NCBI RefSeq assembly: GCF_017161445.1
Contig: NZ_CP071060.1
Coordinates: 434,001-498,000 of the forward strand
Reading direction: 5' to 3'
DNA: 64,000 nucleotides
DNA from: Niveibacterium microcysteis
Lineage (GTDB): Bacteria > Pseudomonadota > Gammaproteobacteria > Burkholderiales > Rhodocyclaceae
In this document: positions 1 through 8,713 of the stretch, in pieces
How the letters are laid out: each line of letters starts with the position of its first letter
Numbering within the stretch: the stretch's first letter is position 1
Made by a program: the position numbers and the translations under genes
Notes under the pieces: generated by a model
Seen by the model: only the letters and a program-made list of their open reading frames with translations
Database searches by the model: none
Told to the model about the DNA's origin: nothing

Positions 1-410
1 TGGTGCCGCCGATCTGGGACAAGGTGAACAAGCGACGCAACGACAAGCGGCTTTATGTCATGGGCCACCTGCTGAACAACAAGCTCGGCGGCCCCGGCGA
101 CAACATCGCCAACCTCACGCCGATCACCTTCAGCTGCAACGCGGCGCATCAGGCTGCGGTGGAAAGCACGCTCAAATCGATGATCAACACCGCACGCAAG
201 TTCGTGTACTACAAAGTCAGTGTGAAGTATCCGCGCAGCCCGGTCGCCACACCGCCGGAAGCCGCCCCCGAAGAGGGCTTCCTCGCCACCGCGATTTCGT
301 GGGAATGGCAGCAGCTCAAGCGCAAGAAGACGGGTGGCGGCTACGAGCGCATGGGCAGCCCGCAGCGCGGATCGGTGCCCAACTTCCCCAACGGTTTTCC
401 GCAGACCTGA
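1..410 (+). CDS. C-terminal fragment of a non-specific endonuclease/toxin-like protein (partial)
   Basis: The reading frame is open at the left edge, so only the last ~135 residues are seen; a GTG at position 3 is probably internal. The visible part carries the motif GHLLNNKLGGPGDNIANLTP followed by a His ~10 residues later. This pattern (GH[LM]x4LGGxGxxxxNLxP) is found in DNA/RNA non-specific endonuclease-fold domains, often at the C-terminus of polymorphic toxins or proteins linked to contractile injection systems. A basic, Pro/Gly-rich tail follows. It stops 35 bases before a patatin gene on the same strand. The nuclease assignment comes from this single motif, and the missing N-terminal part would decide what kind of protein it is. 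Confidence 0.5.
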   Translation, partial: VPPIWDKVNKRRNDKRLYVMGHLLNNKLGGPGDNIANLTPITFSCNAAHQAAVESTLKSMINTARKFVYYKVSVKYPRSPVATPPEAAPEEGFLATAISWEWQQLKRKKTGGGYERMGSPQRGSVPNFPNGFPQT

Positions 411-445
411 GGGCCAGACCGGCTCTGCCGGACAGGAGATCAAGC

Positions 446-1765
446 ATGCAGGCACAACAGTTCTTCGATTGCGTGAAGCCGACGGTCGCTCTGCTCAAAG
501 CCCGGGGGCTGGATCAGCGGATCTACAGCGACGTGGTCGACGCCGCCGGCCACCAGTATGTCGACCTGGTGATGGAGGGCGGCGGCGTGCTGGGCGTTGC
601 GCTGCTCGGCTACGTCTACATTCTGGAGCAGGCGGGGCTGCGCTTCTCCGGGCTTGGGGGCGCATCAGCCGGCTCGATCACTGCGCTGGCGCTCGCTGCC
701 CTGGGCACGCCCGCCGAGGCGAAGAGCGAGCGCCTGACCGAGATCGTCGCCAACATGCCGATGGCGAGTTTCGTCGACGGCAAGGACGACGATGACGACG
801 ACGCGCCCGACTTCATCGACACCATGCTCAAGCGGCCGGGACTCGCGAAGGGCATCTGGAAGGCGATGCAGGTGGTCGACAACATGAACGAGATCCACGG
901 GCTGAACCGCGGCGAACGCTTCCATGCCTGGATGCGCGACGTGGTGCTGGGCAAGGAGGTCGCCACCACGTCCGCGCTGCGGGCGCGCATGGGTACGACG
1001 CCGGCCGGATGGCGCCTGCGCGATGGCACGCGGCACCGTGCCTCGCAGCTCGACGGTGCGGATGCGCTGCCGCCGCTCGACCCGGCGAAGGACTATCTGT
1101 GTGTGGTGGCCGCGGACATCGCGACCGAAACGAAGGTCGAGTTCCCGCGCATGGCCGCGCTGTATTGGGCCGATGTCGGTGCGGTGAACCCGGCGGACTA
1201 TGCACGCTGCTCGATGTCGATCCCGCTCTTCTTCAAGCCGGTGCGGGTGCCCTTGAGCCTGCGCGACGAGGGCCATCTGAAGCAGTGGGAAGACATGGGC
1301 GGGCTGGTGGCCGACGACAACATCGGCTTCCCGCCGCCGGAGGCGGTGTTCGTGGATGGCGGCGTGCTGTCCAACTTCCCGATCGATGTCTTCCATTCCA
1401 CGCACAAGGTGCCGACGCGGCCGACCTTCGGCGTGAAGCTGCAATGGGATGAACGCGCCCACACCATCACTGGCGCGCTGAAGCTGATCACACAGACCTT
1501 CAACTCATCGCGCCACTGCCTGGACTACGAGTTCATCCGGAAGAACCCGGACTTCCGCCAACTGGTGGCCTACATCGATACGGCCGACCACGACTGGTTG
1601 AACTTCCAGCTCAGTGACGCGGCCAAGCTGGATCTGTTCGATCGCGGCGCGAAGACGGCGCTCGAATTCCTCGAAGGTTTTGACTGGGAACGCTACAAGG
1701 ACACCCGCGCCAGCCTCATCGGCGCCTATCAGGAGGCCTGGCGGCCGAAGACGACACCCGTCTGA
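446..1765 (+). CDS. Patatin-like phospholipase
   Basis: A 439-residue serine acyl hydrolase of the patatin family, expected to cleave acyl chains from phospholipids or other lipids with a Ser-Asp dyad. Motifs seen in order: oxyanion-hole glycines GGGVLG (about residues 45-50), nucleophile elbow GASAG with Ser74, and DGG in VFVDGGVLSNFP (around residue 309), which supplies the catalytic Asp. The ATG at 446 is chosen because AGGAGAT lies 7 bases upstream; a longer frame reaches back to 299 but would overlap the preceding gene. A run of acidic residues (DGKDDDDDDAPD) follows the elbow. No signal peptide is visible. The neighbouring toxin-like fragment leaves open a role as a secreted effector rather than a housekeeping lipase. 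Confidence 0.85.
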   Translation: MQAQQFFDCVKPTVALLKARGLDQRIYSDVVDAAGHQYVDLVMEGGGVLGVALLGYVYILEQAGLRFSGLGGASAGSITALALAALGTPAEAKSERLTEIVANMPMASFVDGKDDDDDDAPDFIDTMLKRPGLAKGIWKAMQVVDNMNEIHGLNRGERFHAWMRDVVLGKEVATTSALRARMGTTPAGWRLRDGTRHRASQLDGADALPPLDPAKDYLCVVAADIATETKVEFPRMAALYWADVGAVNPADYARCSMSIPLFFKPVRVPLSLRDEGHLKQWEDMGGLVADDNIGFPPPEAVFVDGGVLSNFPIDVFHSTHKVPTRPTFGVKLQWDERAHTITGALKLITQTFNSSRHCLDYEFIRKNPDFRQLVAYIDTADHDWLNFQLSDAAKLDLFDRGAKTALEFLEGFDWERYKDTRASLIGAYQEAWRPKTTPV

Positions 1766-1787
1766 CCGGCCAGGCTGCGAGCCGGAT

Positions 1788-3536
1788 TCAGAGCCGCTGG
1801 ATGGCTTCGCGAACCTTGTCCGGCTCGTCGAGCTTCATCAGCTTGCCGACTTTCACCGCCAGCTCGCCGGTGTGGGCACGCAGGATCTCTTGCTTGACCT
1901 CGAGGATCTGCGTCGGGTGCATCGAGAAGTCGCGCAGCCCCATGCCCAGCAGCAAGCGGGTGTTGGCCACGTCGCCGGCCATTTCGCCACACACGGAGAC
2001 CGGGACGCCCGCCCGGTTACCGGCCTGGATCGTGCGATGGATCAGCATCAGCACAGCCGGGTGCCATGGGTCGTACAGGTGTGACACGGCCGCGTCGGTG
2101 CGGTCAATCGCCAGCGTGTATTGAATCAGGTCGTTGGTGCCGATCGAGAGGAAATCGAGCTTGCGCGTGAACAGCCCGACCGACAGCGCGGCGGCGGGAA
2201 TCTCGATCATGCCGCCGATCGGTACGCCGTCGGCGAACTTCACTTTCTCGGCTCGCAGTTCGGCCTTCGCGCGTTCGATCATCGCAAGGCTTTGCGTGAT
2301 TTCGTCGAGCGTCGCGAGCATCGGCAGCATGATCTGCAACTGCCCGAAGTGCGAGGCACGCAGCAGCGCGCGCAGCTGCGTCAGGAACATGCGCGGTTCA
2401 GCAAGGCAGTAGCGGATTGCGCGCAGGCCCAGCGCGGGGTTCTGATCGCCGTGCACCTCCATGCCGCGCAGCGCCTTGTCGGCACCGATGTCCAGCGTGC
2501 GGATCGTCACCGGCTTGCCTGGCAGGGCCTTGAGCACGCTGCGATAGGCTTCGAACTGTTCGTCCTCGTCTGGCAGCTCGTCGCGGCCCATGAAGAGGAA
2601 CTCGGTGCGGAACAAGCCCACCCCGTCGGCTTCGACCTCGCGAACGCCTTGCATGTCGCGCGGGAGCTCGATGTTGCCCTTGATGAAGACGCGTTCGGTA
2701 TCCAGCGTACGTGCGGTGGCGCTGGTAATCCGCTTGAGCTTGGAGCGTTCGAGTTCGAGCTGCCCCTGGCGGATGCGGTATTCCTCGAGCACCCGCTCGT
2801 CCGGCGCGACGATCACGACGCCACGCGTGCCGTCCACAATCAGCACATCGCCGTCGTTCACGGTGTGGCGCACATGCTGCAGGCCGACTACGGCCGGGAT
2901 CGCCAGGCTGCGCGCGACGATCGCGGTGTGCGAGGTGGCGCCGCCGATGTCGGTCACGAAACCGGCGATCTTGGCGTCCTTGAAATGGATCGTGTCGGAC
3001 GGTGACAGATCATGCGCGACGACGATCGTCGCGAAGCCATCACTTTGTTTCGGCGGCACGTAGCCGGGGTGGCCCAGCAGGCTCTTGACGAGGCGCTCGA
3101 CCAGCTGCACGACGTCGGCCTTGCGCTCGCGCAGGTAGGCGTCCTCGATCGCGTCGAACTGCTCGACCAGCACTTCCATCTGCTGCACCAGCGCCCACTC
3201 CGCATTGCAGCGGCGGGTGCGGATATGCTCGCGGGCTTCCTCGATCAGCAGCGGGTCCTGCAGCAACATGCGCTGCAGGTCGACGAACACGGCGACTTCA
3301 GACGCCGCGGCGCTTTGCGTCTGGCGGAGCACGTCGAGTTCGGCGCCGACCGCGGCGATGGCATCGTCAAGCCGGGCCAGTTCCTTCGCGGTGGCCTTGG
3401 GCGACACCACATAGTGATGCACTTCCAGCAGCGCATGCGAGATCAGGTGGGCGTAGCCGATCGCGATCCCGTGCGAGACCGGCAGGCCATGCAGCGCAAA
3501 GGAGACCGATTCCGGCCGTGCCACCGTTTGCGGCAT
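1788..3536 (-). CDS. ptsI: Phosphoenolpyruvate-protein phosphotransferase (PTS enzyme I)
   Basis: First protein of the PTS cascade: it autophosphorylates from phosphoenolpyruvate and passes the phosphate to HPr. The 582-residue protein has the HPr-binding N-domain, the swivelling domain with the active His near residue 203 (GGATSHTAI), and the C-terminal PEP-binding barrel with motifs GxGLFRTEFLF and GTNDLIQYTLA. Start chosen at the ATG that overlaps the HPr stop by one base (TAATG), just before MPQTVARPES. Last gene of the EIIA-HPr-EI operon. No sugar permease (EIIB/C) is encoded nearby, so the system is probably regulatory, as in many betaproteobacteria. Confidence 0.95.
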   Translation of the reverse strand: MPQTVARPESVSFALHGLPVSHGIAIGYAHLISHALLEVHHYVVSPKATAKELARLDDAIAAVGAELDVLRQTQSAAASEVAVFVDLQRMLLQDPLLIEEAREHIRTRRCNAEWALVQQMEVLVEQFDAIEDAYLRERKADVVQLVERLVKSLLGHPGYVPPKQSDGFATIVVAHDLSPSDTIHFKDAKIAGFVTDIGGATSHTAIVARSLAIPAVVGLQHVRHTVNDGDVLIVDGTRGVVIVAPDERVLEEYRIRQGQLELERSKLKRITSATARTLDTERVFIKGNIELPRDMQGVREVEADGVGLFRTEFLFMGRDELPDEDEQFEAYRSVLKALPGKPVTIRTLDIGADKALRGMEVHGDQNPALGLRAIRYCLAEPRMFLTQLRALLRASHFGQLQIMLPMLATLDEITQSLAMIERAKAELRAEKVKFADGVPIGGMIEIPAAALSVGLFTRKLDFLSIGTNDLIQYTLAIDRTDAAVSHLYDPWHPAVLMLIHRTIQAGNRAGVPVSVCGEMAGDVANTRLLLGMGLRDFSMHPTQILEVKQEILRAHTGELAVKVGKLMKLDEPDKVREAIQRL

Positions 3537-3805
3537 TACTCGGACTCGCCGAACCGGTTTGCCACGAGGGTGACCAACGCCTGCATGGCGGCGTCGGCGT
3601 CCGAGCCCTCGGTCTCGATGATCACCTTCGCCCCCTTGCCGGCGGCGAGCATCATGACGCCCATGATGCTCTTGGCGTTGACACGACGCCCATTGCGTTC
3701 GAGCCAAACCTCCGATTCATGCGCGCTCGCGACCTGCGTGAGCTTGGCCGACGCGCGCGCGTGCAAACCGAGCTTGTTGACGATCTCGACTTCAGTTCTT
3801 GGCAT
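3536..3805 (-). CDS. ptsH: Phosphocarrier protein HPr
   Basis: An 89-residue phosphocarrier that accepts phosphate from EI on His15 (KLGLHARAS) and hands it to EIIA. Ser46 in NAKSIMGVMML sits in the sequence context of the regulatory serine phosphorylated by HPr kinase, so dual control is possible. The start overlaps the end of the EIIA gene by 14 bases and the stop overlaps the EI start by one, which indicates tight translational coupling. Confidence 0.95.
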   Translation of the reverse strand: MPRTEVEIVNKLGLHARASAKLTQVASAHESEVWLERNGRRVNAKSIMGVMMLAAGKGAKVIIETEGSDADAAMQALVTLVANRFGESE

Positions 3806-4199
3806 CCCGATCCACTTTCATATGGAGCACGCCATCACAACCCCCCGCAATCGCCTTGGTGATCACGGTGTGGATGTCGTTCTTTTCGCGGTAGGTGAGG
3901 ATTCGCAGCAGCATCGGCAGGTTTGCGCCTGCCAGGCCTTCTACGACGCCGGGCTTGAGGAGCTTGAGGGCAATGTTGCTCGGCGTGGCCCCGTAGATGT
4001 CGGTGAGCACGATCACGCCATCGCCGCTGTCCACGGTCTGCATCAGCGCGCGTGCTGTTGGCAGCGCGTCGAGCGGGTCGTCCGCTGCCGATACGCCCAG
4101 TTGCGCGATCTGCGCCGGACGCCGGTTCAGCACATGGCAGGCGCACTGGATCAGTGACTCGCCGAGCGTGCCGTGGGTGACGAGGAATATTCCGAGCAT
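3792..4199 (-). CDS. PTS EIIA component, mannose family
   Basis: A 135-residue EIIA of the mannose (ManX) fold. His9 in LVTHGTLG is the expected phosphorylation site, and the IVLTDIYGATPSN segment is typical of the family. Free-standing EIIA-Man proteins of this type, without EIIB/C partners, belong to regulatory PTS branches in beta- and alphaproteobacteria. First gene of the EIIA-ptsH-ptsI operon. A TAGAAT sequence (4237-4242, minus strand) about 40 bases upstream could be a -10 element, but no convincing -35 is visible. Confidence 0.9.
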   Translation of the reverse strand: MLGIFLVTHGTLGESLIQCACHVLNRRPAQIAQLGVSAADDPLDALPTARALMQTVDSGDGVIVLTDIYGATPSNIALKLLKPGVVEGLAGANLPMLLRILTYREKNDIHTVITKAIAGGCDGVLHMKVDRDAKN

Positions 4200-4278
4200 G
4201 CCTGACTCCGGTCTGCAGGGCAGAGGGTAACTTGCGATTCTAAAGCACCCTGCCGGGCAAAGTGCTGCGTCGCGCCAA

Positions 4279-5325
4279 TTACTCGACGACCTCGTCCGGC
4301 TTGCTGCCGTTGAGCCATTCGATGCGCCGCGCGAGTGCTTCGGTCACCTGGATGCGGCCCGCGGCATCCACACGCAGGCCCTGGTCGATGCCGTAGGCTG
4401 CAATGCGTTGGCGCCAGTGTGCGCCGTCAATGAAGGCCGGCTTGCTGGCTGCGTCGGACAGTGTGCCGGCACGCGGCCGCGCTGTGATCAGGATCGTGAG
4501 GCTGCGTGTCTCGGTCGCGGGGCTGCCGGTACGCGGATCGATTAGGTGGCAGAAGCGCTGGCCGTCACGCTCGAAGAAGCGCTGGTAATCGCCTGAGGTG
4601 CCGATCGCCTCGCCGTCTTTCAGCGGGAGCGCGGCAATCGCGCCGGCGCCGCGCGGATTCTGGATGCCGACTTTCCAAGGCTGCTCGCCCTTCGCGCCCA
4701 GGGCGAGCACGTTTCCGCCGATGTTGATCAGCGCGTTGGCGACGCCCTGGTCACGCAGGATGGTTGCAGCGCGATCCAAAGCCCAGCCCTTCGCATAGCC
4801 ACCCAGATCGAGCTGCACCGCACGGTTGCGGCTGCTGACGCGGGTGCCATCGATCGTCAGATCTTCCATCGACGGGTGCGCAGCCACGGCCGCCCGCAGC
4901 GCCTCCGGATCGGGGGTGACGGGCTCGTACTGGTCGCGATGGAAACCCCAAAGGCCGATCAATTTGCCGATCGCCGGATCGAAGAGCTGCCCGCCCTGTG
5001 CCGCAAGGGTCTTGGCTTCGCTCAGCATGCCGGCCAGCTCCGACGACACCGTCGCCGTCTCGCCGCGGGCCAGCGCCTCGTTCAGTGCGGTCAGTTCCGA
5101 CGGCTGCCAGCCATGGTAGGCCCGGTGCATACGGTCGAACTCGCGCAACACGGCTCCCACGGCCTCGCGCGCCTTGGCCTCGGGCACTCCCCAGGTCGTG
5201 ATCTCAACCCGAGTGCCGAAGACGAAGGATTCTTCATGGTGGGCGGTGTAGCGAGCACAGGCACTCAAACCCGCGATCGCGAACAGGGAGAGAATGGCTG
5301 CAATGAGTCGTCGGGCGCGTTGCAT
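4279..5325 (-). CDS. apbE: FAD:protein FMN transferase (ApbE), lipoprotein
   Basis: Covalently attaches FMN from FAD to Thr/Ser of acceptor proteins in the periplasm. The 348-residue protein begins MQRARRLIAAILSLFAIAG and has a lipobox LSAC with Cys23. Family motifs are LDLGGYAKGWALD, NIGGNVLALG and, near the C-terminus, LSDAASKPAFI. The start is the ATG ahead of the signal peptide; a longer upstream frame has no coding character. No NosX-type ApbE lies in the nos cluster 5 kb away. NosR there carries a perfect flavinylation site (DAISGAT), so this enzyme is a good candidate for NosR maturation; Nqr/Rnf-type proteins elsewhere are alternative substrates. Confidence 0.9.
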   Translation of the reverse strand: MQRARRLIAAILSLFAIAGLSACARYTAHHEESFVFGTRVEITTWGVPEAKAREAVGAVLREFDRMHRAYHGWQPSELTALNEALARGETATVSSELAGMLSEAKTLAAQGGQLFDPAIGKLIGLWGFHRDQYEPVTPDPEALRAAVAAHPSMEDLTIDGTRVSSRNRAVQLDLGGYAKGWALDRAATILRDQGVANALINIGGNVLALGAKGEQPWKVGIQNPRGAGAIAALPLKDGEAIGTSGDYQRFFERDGQRFCHLIDPRTGSPATETRSLTILITARPRAGTLSDAASKPAFIDGAHWRQRIAAYGIDQGLRVDAAGRIQVTEALARRIEWLNGSKPDEVVE

Positions 5326-5431
5326 CGGCGGCGTATTCTTGGTTCGGTGACGACCAGAATGTACCTTGCCTGAAAGCGCCCGGCATTGCGCTTGATTCAG
5401 AATTGGAGCACCGCAGCCCCCGCCGCCAAAG

Positions 5432-6322
5432 TCAGCGGACTTCGACTGAATAGTCTTGCAATGTAGTTGTCCCAGCCCCTGCGATGACCTCATTTCCAAG
5501 GTCGATCGACGATAGCCACTCGGCTCCGGTAATGACGCGGCGGGCTATCAGGTCGTCGAGAAATAGACGCACACTGACCTGATAAGGTGAGCTGGGCTTT
5601 TGCTTGGGCTGGTAGGTGACGAACTGCCACGGCCCGGGGCCCCATGTTGCAGTGATCTGGTACACATTCCAGTCGCGTCCGTCGATCGTTGTCTCGCCGA
5701 TCTTGTCGCCAACTGGTGAGAAGTTGCCCCATTCGTCCAGCAGGATCATGAGCTCCGTATGGAGCGGTAGGTTGCTGGCGCCTGGTGCGAGAATGCTTGC
5801 CTTCGTGATCCAGATGTCGAAGGCGAAATTGCCGCCGCCGTTGTTCGAGTGTGTGACCTGTGCGCCGAAACGCGCGGTGACATCCTTGATCGTGTTGATG
5901 ACCCGAGGCAGTGCCGCAGTTGTGGAGCTGGAGAACCAAGGGTTCTGTCCGAAAAAAAGCTCCGGAAACGCGTGTATCGACTCGTTGCTACTCAGTGGCC
6001 AATCCCAGCGCCAAGTTGGGCTTACGCTGCCGTCAGCGCCAGGTCTCATCGTCAGGCAACTTGTATAGTTGGTGACGGCCCCCTTGTTCCAGTTGTTGTT
6101 TACCAGCAAGTATGAGCCGAGACGGCCGTTGGCCTGGTCTTTGCAGAACTCCTGGCCGGAGAGATCTTGGGACTGCGGCACGCGTGGAGCCACAGATGGA
6201 CTTGAGACGTTAAAGTCCGCAATCCCGTTCTGGTCGTTCGTTGTGCCTTCATCTCCGCCGCCACAGGCGCACAACATCAGCGCAAGGGCAAGGGCGGGAA
6301 GCAGGCGGATATGCGCGTTCAT
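5432..6322 (-). CDS. GH12-like glycoside hydrolase (endoglucanase/xyloglucanase), lipoprotein
   Basis: A 296-residue lipoprotein: signal peptide MNAHIRLLPALALALMLCAC with the lipidated Cys followed by a Gly/Asp/Thr/Asn linker. The remainder resembles glycoside hydrolase family 12 beta-jelly-roll enzymes, which cleave beta-1,4-glucan or xyloglucan: NNNWN and TNYTSC near the N-terminus, FPELFFG, and TELMILLDEWG, where the Glu matches the family nucleophile (YELMIW-type). A second Glu near the end (ITGAEWLSS) may be the acid/base. Start set by AGAGGTG upstream; a GTG-type extension adds 10 residues without a better site. G+C is about 53-58 percent in places, visibly below its neighbours, which suggests acquisition by transfer. 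Confidence 0.75.
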   Translation of the reverse strand: MNAHIRLLPALALALMLCACGGGDEGTTNDQNGIADFNVSSPSVAPRVPQSQDLSGQEFCKDQANGRLGSYLLVNNNWNKGAVTNYTSCLTMRPGADGSVSPTWRWDWPLSSNESIHAFPELFFGQNPWFSSSTTAALPRVINTIKDVTARFGAQVTHSNNGGGNFAFDIWITKASILAPGASNLPLHTELMILLDEWGNFSPVGDKIGETTIDGRDWNVYQITATWGPGPWQFVTYQPKQKPSSPYQVSVRLFLDDLIARRVITGAEWLSSIDLGNEVIAGAGTTTLQDYSVEVR

Positions 6323-6430
6323 CCAACACCTCTTTGGTATAGGCAAACGCAAACATTAGCTCAGTGACGATGTTCTGAAAGGGAAAACGCCACAGTCGGA
6401 TCAGTGTCGCGTCGTCAGGCCGCGGCGTTT

Positions 6431-7363
6431 TCAGGGCTCCAGCGCCTCTATCGCCTTCGTTGCCACCATACAGCCGGTCTGCGCCTCGATCTCGACCATG
6501 CAGGTCGGGCTGGTGACGTTGATCTCGGTGAGGTAATCGCCGATGACGTCGAGGCCCACGATCAGAAGTCCGCGTGCCCAGAGCACTGGCGCGAGTGTTT
6601 CGGCGATCTCGCGGTCACGTGGCGACAGTGCTTGCGCCACGCCGCGGCCGCCGGCGGCTAGGTTGCCGCGCGATTCGCCGGCCTTCGGGATGCGCGCAAG
6701 GCTGTAGGGCATGACTTCGCCGCCGATGATCAGTATCCGCTTGTCGCCCGCGCTGATGGCCGGGATGTAGCGTTGCGCCATGATGGTCTGGCTGCCAAGC
6801 TGGCCCAGCATCTCGATGATCGAGTTGCGATTCGGATCGTCGCGGCGTACGCGGAAGATGCCGCTGCCGCCCATGCCATCGAGCGGTTTGAGGATCACGT
6901 CGCCGAACTCTTCGATGAAGGCGTCGATGTCTTCCGTGGCGCGGGCGACCAGCGTGGGCGCGGTGAATTGCGAGAACTCGGTGATTGCGATCTTTTCCGA
7001 GTGGTCGCGCACCGCGCGCGGGTCGTTCCAGATCTTCGCGCCCTGCGCCTTGGCGCGTTCGAGCAGCCAGGTGGCGGTGATGTACTCGAAGTCGAAAGGC
7101 GGGTCCTGCCGCATCAACACCGCATCGAAGGCGCTCAGTGCGAAGTCGCCGGGCTCACCCGCCGTGTGCCAGTCGTGATTGTCGGCGGCCAGCGTGAGCG
7201 GCACTGCGCGCGCGCTGACGATGCCATCGCGCAGCCGCAGATCCTTGCGCAGGATCGCGAACACCTGGTGCCCGCGCGCCTGCGCCGCCCGCATCATCGC
7301 GATGCTCGAATCCTTGTAGGGTTTGAGTCCTTCGAGCGGATCGACGATGAAGGCGATTTTCAT
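6431..7363 (-). CDS. gshB: Glutathione synthetase
   Basis: ATP-grasp ligase joining gamma-glutamylcysteine and glycine to form glutathione in the cytosol. At 310 residues it is close to the usual ~315. Motifs include MRQDPPFDFEYITATWLLE, KPLDGMGGSGIFRV (ATP-binding glycine loop), RGNLAAGGRG, and the C-terminal Mg-binding EINVTSPT. Its start overlaps the gshA stop by 4 bases (ATGA), so the pair is one translational unit. Confidence 0.97.
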   Translation of the reverse strand: MKIAFIVDPLEGLKPYKDSSIAMMRAAQARGHQVFAILRKDLRLRDGIVSARAVPLTLAADNHDWHTAGEPGDFALSAFDAVLMRQDPPFDFEYITATWLLERAKAQGAKIWNDPRAVRDHSEKIAITEFSQFTAPTLVARATEDIDAFIEEFGDVILKPLDGMGGSGIFRVRRDDPNRNSIIEMLGQLGSQTIMAQRYIPAISAGDKRILIIGGEVMPYSLARIPKAGESRGNLAAGGRGVAQALSPRDREIAETLAPVLWARGLLIVGLDVIGDYLTEINVTSPTCMVEIEAQTGCMVATKAIEALEP

Positions 7364-8652
7364 GCGAGTTCCAGTTCGGCCGGTGCGGTTTCTTCCAGCT
7401 CGACCGAGGCGGCGAGCAGCGCCAGCCGCGCGACCACGCCGTAGGCGTAGAAGCGGTTCGGTGCTGCGTCGGGGGCTTGTGCGCAGTCAGGTGTATTGCA
7501 GCAGGTTTCGAACGCGAGTGGCTCGAAGCGCATGCCCGGCGCGTTGAGGTTTTCGTCGATGCCGCGCTCGGTATTGACGCGGTAGAAGCCGCCAACGACG
7601 TACTTGTCGAGCATGTAGACGACCGGTTCGGCGACGCCGCCATTGACCTGTTCGACGGTATGCACGCCTTCCTGGATGATCACCTCGCTGACTTGCATGC
7701 CTTCCTTGATGACCGACATCTTGTTGCGCTGCTTGCGGTTGAGGCCGGTCACTTCCGACGCATCGCGCACGGTCATCACACCCATGCCGTAGGTGCCGGC
7801 ATCGGCTTTGACGATCACGAAAGGCTGATCCTCGACGCCGTACTCGGCGTACTTTGCGCGGATCTTCGTCAGCGTGGCATCGACCTGCGCTGCCAGGCAT
7901 TCCTCGCCCACACGCTCATGGAAGTCGATCTTCCCGCAGCGGCCGAAGTAGGGGTTGATCAGCCATGGATCGATCCTCAGCATCTTCGCGAACGACTCGG
8001 CAACGCGGTCGTAGGCGGCGAAGTGGATCGACTTGCGGCGGGTGGTCCAGCCCGCGTGCAGCGGCGGTATCACCCACTGCGAATCGAGATCCTTCAGGAT
8101 TGTCGGCACGCCGGCCGAGAGGTCGTTGTTCAGCAGCACCGCGCAGGGGTCGAAGTCCTTCAGGCCCAGGCGATCACCTTTGCGTACCAGCGGTTCGAGC
8201 GTGAGCTTCTGGCCGTCCGGCAGATCGAGCGTGGTCGGTTCGGTGATGTCGGGCAGCAGGCTGCCGATACGCACCTTCAGGCCCGCGTGGCCGAGGATGT
8301 TCGCCAGCCGCGCCACGTTCATCAGGTAGAACTGGTTGCGCGTGTGGTTCTCGGGTACCAGCAGCAGCTTCGACGCGTCCGGGCAGATGCGCTCGACTGC
8401 CGATTGCGCGGCCTGCACGCATAGCGGCAGGAAGCTCTCATGCAGGTTGTTGAAGCCGCCCGGGAACAGGTTCATGTCCACCGGCGCGAGTTTGAAGCCG
8501 GCGTTGCGCAGATCGACCGACCCGTAGAAGGGCGGCATGTGATCGAGCCATTGTTGCCGCAGCCAGGCCTCGATGCTCGTGGCGTTATCGAGGAAGCAGC
8601 GTTCGAGTTCCAGAAGCGGTCCGGTCAGGGCCGTCGTCAGATGCGGGACCAT
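7360..8652 (-). CDS. gshA: Glutamate-cysteine ligase, proteobacterial type
   Basis: First and rate-limiting step of glutathione synthesis, forming gamma-glutamylcysteine. The 430-residue protein belongs to the glutamate-cysteine ligase group found in betaproteobacteria beside gshB, not the E. coli GshA or plant-type families. Recognisable segments are PVDMNLFPGGFNNLHESF, VPENHTRNQFYLMNVARL, VKADAGTYGMGVMTV and VEQVNGGVAEPVVYMLDK. First gene of the gshAB pair. Downstream genes now include ApbE and a GH12 enzyme before the PTS operon, which commonly lies directly after gshAB in related genomes. Confidence 0.93.
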   Translation of the reverse strand: MVPHLTTALTGPLLELERCFLDNATSIEAWLRQQWLDHMPPFYGSVDLRNAGFKLAPVDMNLFPGGFNNLHESFLPLCVQAAQSAVERICPDASKLLLVPENHTRNQFYLMNVARLANILGHAGLKVRIGSLLPDITEPTTLDLPDGQKLTLEPLVRKGDRLGLKDFDPCAVLLNNDLSAGVPTILKDLDSQWVIPPLHAGWTTRRKSIHFAAYDRVAESFAKMLRIDPWLINPYFGRCGKIDFHERVGEECLAAQVDATLTKIRAKYAEYGVEDQPFVIVKADAGTYGMGVMTVRDASEVTGLNRKQRNKMSVIKEGMQVSEVIIQEGVHTVEQVNGGVAEPVVYMLDKYVVGGFYRVNTERGIDENLNAPGMRFEPLAFETCCNTPDCAQAPDAAPNRFYAYGVVARLALLAASVELEETAPAELELA

Positions 8653-8713
8653 TGGGGTGTCTCCTCGGTCGGGGCGCCAAGTTTAACCCCGACGAGGCGG
8701 CGCGGGTCGGCGC

